A DNA stretch of 64,000 nucleotides, from assembly GCA_025200525.1 (NCBI GenBank), contig CM045768.1, positions 45,789,022-45,853,021 on the forward strand, given 5' to 3'. This document shows positions 61,074-64,000 of this stretch, piece after piece. The stretch is from Camellia lanceoleosa (Eukaryota > Streptophyta > Magnoliopsida > Ericales > Theaceae). The notes under the pieces were generated by a model that was given only the letters and a program-made list of their open reading frames with translations, did no database searches and was not told the origin of the DNA. Every line of letters begins with the position of its first letter. The stretch's first letter is position 1. The translations under genes were made by a program, and so were the position numbers.

Positions 61074-63427
61074 AAGGTACTTCAAGTCTCAAATAGGGAG
61101 GGACACCCTCTCCCTTGTCCTTTGCTTGCCTTTTGTATTTGGCCTAAAGAGTAGCATGCATGCATACTTGCATTAGGCTTCATTTCAGAATTTTTTGAGT
61201 GTTTTGGAGCATGTTTAACCTCTGCTTTTTGGTCGGATTTGTAGCCTTTAATATGTATCTTATACTTGCTTTGAAATGCTCTCTTATACCTAAAAGCATG
61301 CCATACATCTAGGCCATGTTCTTTGCATGTTTTAGCTTGGTTCCATGAGGGTATTAGCATCATATTACCATGCATTAGGGCTGTGAGCCACTGATTTTGC
61401 CATATATAGTGTGCTTGACATGGTTGTTTTGTATTCTAGGCTTGTAAGCCTTATGCATTTTGGTTCCTAGCATGTTCAACATTGATCATCCTCATGATTT
61501 GGCATCATTTGTGACCCTATTTCAGCCCATAAATCATGTGTGTGTGTTTACATATGTGACCTATTTCATGCTTTAAGGGTGTGCTCTTCTATGCCTAGGG
61601 ATTGACATTGTGTATGCTTGCATACTTGGTGCATTTTGGGGCTGCCATATGTGGGTTTTGGGTGTCATTTTGCATGATAAAAGTCTTTTTTTTTTTTTGG
61701 TTATTAGATGCATGCCATGAGTGGCCTTAGCAATGGTAGTAAAGCACTCTCCTTGTTGCCCTTAGTTTTGGACCTATTGCCTTGCATGCTCGCATGAGTT
61801 TTGGTCATCATCTTGGGCATGTTTTGCCACTGTTTTAGGGAGGTTTGAGGGCTGTCCCATTGTAGCTTAGTCTACCATTACATGTCTAGTATATGTGTGT
61901 TGCATGTTTAGTCAACATGGTCTTGACATAAGACAATTCTATTGCCTTAGGTGTTCATGCTTGTATCACCCTTTGCATTGTGCATGCTTAGTATGGTATA
62001 CTTCTCATGATGTGCTACATAGCGTTTGGCGTGCCTTACGCTTTTGTGTCATGTTGCATTGTTGATGAATGTTTGCATGGATTGCATTTCATTACTTGGT
62101 TTGGGGTGTCAAACCAAGTGTGGGAAGTGAGGGATGTTTGTACTCCAAGTGACAAAACACACCTTAATTCCCATGTCACTAAGGCCCTTGACTTTAGCAT
62201 GATGGGGACTTAGTTATCATTGTTGTGTTGCATGCATTTTTACATTAAAGTGCAACCTTGGTATCTTAGGCTATCATGCACCAAGGTGCACAATTGATAG
62301 CCCTAGAACCAAGAGCCATGTCTCCTTGAGTCCCATTCATGATAGGAAGCATTGGCCATGCATAAATATGCTCAAAAATCCAATGCATTGCACTTCGCCA
62401 TTTCTTTGTTAAACTGTCTTCTGCAGGAATTTTGTGCCGACCGGCCGGAAAGAGTGCCGACCGGCACTGTATTTCTGGCCGACAGACTATTTTGCAGCCG
62501 GTGGCCACCACAAGCAACTGGTGATAATTTCCCCCAGCCGGTGGCACTCAGCAGAACACAAGGAAGGTTTCCTGGGACCTTGGAAAATTTTAGAGAAGCA
62601 GGGCAGTAAAAAACAGAGTCAGCAGTGGTGCGGTGTGGGTTTTCCGGGCGAGTCGCGACGAGCATGCATCATTTATGATCCGAGGCGTTTGAGGCCCCCT
62701 TTCTCTTATTCACTTGATTTAATTTTAGTAATTAGAATTTTGTAATAATTTATTCATTTATTCTTTGGACTGTATTATTCTTTCGGTCCCTCCGAGCGAG
62801 GGCGAATCTGTAATAAGTGTGGGTGAGTGGGTGTATGTCTTCCAAACCCCATTTCTTTCTCCCTTTTATTTACCCGCTTACAATGGTAGATCAGGGCACG
62901 TCTAAATCAGCATACCTTATGCAATGCATGCGTGCATTCATGCATTTGTTTACATATATCGGGCTCGGTACATCATACAAACTGCATCGTACTTTCAATT
63001 CCAAATTGAATACGTGATAGTTGTTGCATTTCACGTGCCATGCTTAGGATAGCCGAGCACATCTAGATTACATTCCGTATCACGATGCATTAGTCACTTA
63101 ACATAAACTAGGTCATGCATGTTTTGCTAACTAGTTTCTTGTTTTGGCACGGAGTACAATGTAAGTTTTATGCTTTAGCATGTCGCATGCGTGTGAATGT
63201 TAACATGACAGTATGTCTACCATGCGGCTAAGTGCTTATGTGATAAACTGTTTGAATGCCTGTGGGTGGAGGTTGGATTGCCTAAGTTGGAACAACTCGT
63301 TGAAATCCGTATTTTAGCCTACTTGCGAGTAGCAAAATCTAACACGTTTTTCGAGACAAAACGGATATGCAATGTTTATTTCCAAGATAGGTAATCTAGT
63401 CTATACTTGTTTGCTGCGCACATCACC

Positions 63428-64000
63428 GCCGGGCAGCTCACCGTTTATGTGTCGCAAGAACTGACGTCGTCATGAGAAGCTTGACGTCCAAGGAGTACGG
63501 AAAGCAGAGGATATTTCGCCCCCGTACATAAAGCATACAAATCACTTGGAATAAATATTTTAAAATTTTGGGCATAGATTTGAAGCACACGAACAACTGT
63601 CCACACCTATTTATAAAGAGTAAATTATAAATGCACTTTTTGAGTTTTACTTAAAATATAAATTATTTTTGTAATTTAAAAAATTATAAATATTTCATGG
63701 TCATAAATTTTTATTTATCAGAATTAATTGAAAAAATAAAATTCTTAACCGCTATCCTGTATAATAATAAAATTACCTCAATTATTAGTTGAAATAAAAT
63801 TTTAACATCATTAAATACTATTAATTAATTTGATATTTTATTAATAAAAAGGGTTATTTGTTATGAAATTAAAAATCTTAGAGGGGCGGGATGTAATTTC
63901 CAGAACCACAAGGAGCAATTTGTATTTTAAACAAATCTCAGGGGAAATTCTATTTCCACATACCACATTGTCTTTGTGCATATCCTTTCTTACTCCACTC
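63428..64000. other. Unassigned AT-rich sequence
   Basis: After the LTR break comes ~110 bp of mixed sequence, then AT-rich DNA. No gene or repeat is recognised. Confidence 0.4.

Larger units (their letters stand above)
59906..63427 (+). repeat. Diverged Tat-family LTR, copy C, 3'-truncated
   Basis: It starts TGTAGACACCCTATTTTTGA like copies A and B and keeps the same order of landmarks: GCCGGTCGGCAC modules (60190-60240), TATATAAA at 60517-60524, a hairpin at 61036-61073, an opposite-facing GTGCCGACCGGCAC module (62434-62468), CCCTCCGAGCGAGGG (~62789) and GGCACGGAGTAC. Much of the rest is diverged. Homology ends at ~63427, inside GCTGCGCACAT, about 350 bp short of the LTR end. No interior follows. 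Confidence 0.8.

Overview
The window is nuclear DNA from a flowering plant, probably a eudicot. Two spliced host genes are recognisable: a BLOC-1 subunit 1 homologue and a secretory (class III) peroxidase. About 80% of the rest is transposable elements (TEs), many nested in one another. There is no sign of bacterial, organellar or viral genome organisation. I assign no species.

1-10.3 kb is most of a large Mutator-like element (MULE) whose left end lies outside the window. It carries two convergent intron-containing genes: a C48 (Ulp1-type) cysteine protease on + and a MURA-type transposase on -. Both are broken. Its tandem arrays, introns and the spacer between the genes are packed with dozens of copies of one short inverted-repeat motif, TGTGAA-N2-TTCACA. 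This is the most unusual feature of the window. 10.6-13.7 kb is a young non-autonomous LTR retrotransposon with target-site duplication (TSD) GTATT and one ORF of unknown function.

14.3-16.7 kb is the BLOS1 homologue (3 exons, 129 codons, open). 19.4-22.2 kb is the peroxidase (3 exons). It has a 1-nt frameshift just before its distal catalytic residues and a truncated LINE in intron 1.

23.1-52.9 kb is a set of nested insertions. The outermost is a LINE bounded by an exact 18-bp TSD and truncated at its 3' end. It is split by a Copia element (634-bp LTRs, CATGTT duplication). The Copia element in turn holds a Tat/Ogre-like Gypsy array: one 14.95-kb unit (LTR, gag remnant, antisense spliced gene, repeat-rich 3' region) followed by a second LTR and gag that stop abruptly where Copia pol resumes. 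Inverted-repeat modules (CACCGGCTG plus GTGCCG-N2-CGGCAC) lie upstream of both the LTR promoter and the antisense-gene promoter.

53.8-59.9 kb is another deleted Gypsy element with integrase and its own antisense spliced gene. 59.9-63.4 kb is a diverged, 3'-truncated LTR of the Tat family seen at 26 and 41 kb. The final 0.6 kb is AT-rich and unassigned.

Nearly all TE genes carry in-frame stops of the CAA/CAG-to-TAA/TAG or TGG-to-TGA/TAG kind, as expected from deamination of methylated cytosine. The two Tat copies differ mainly at CAG/CTG/CCGG sites, which may be an assembly artefact.
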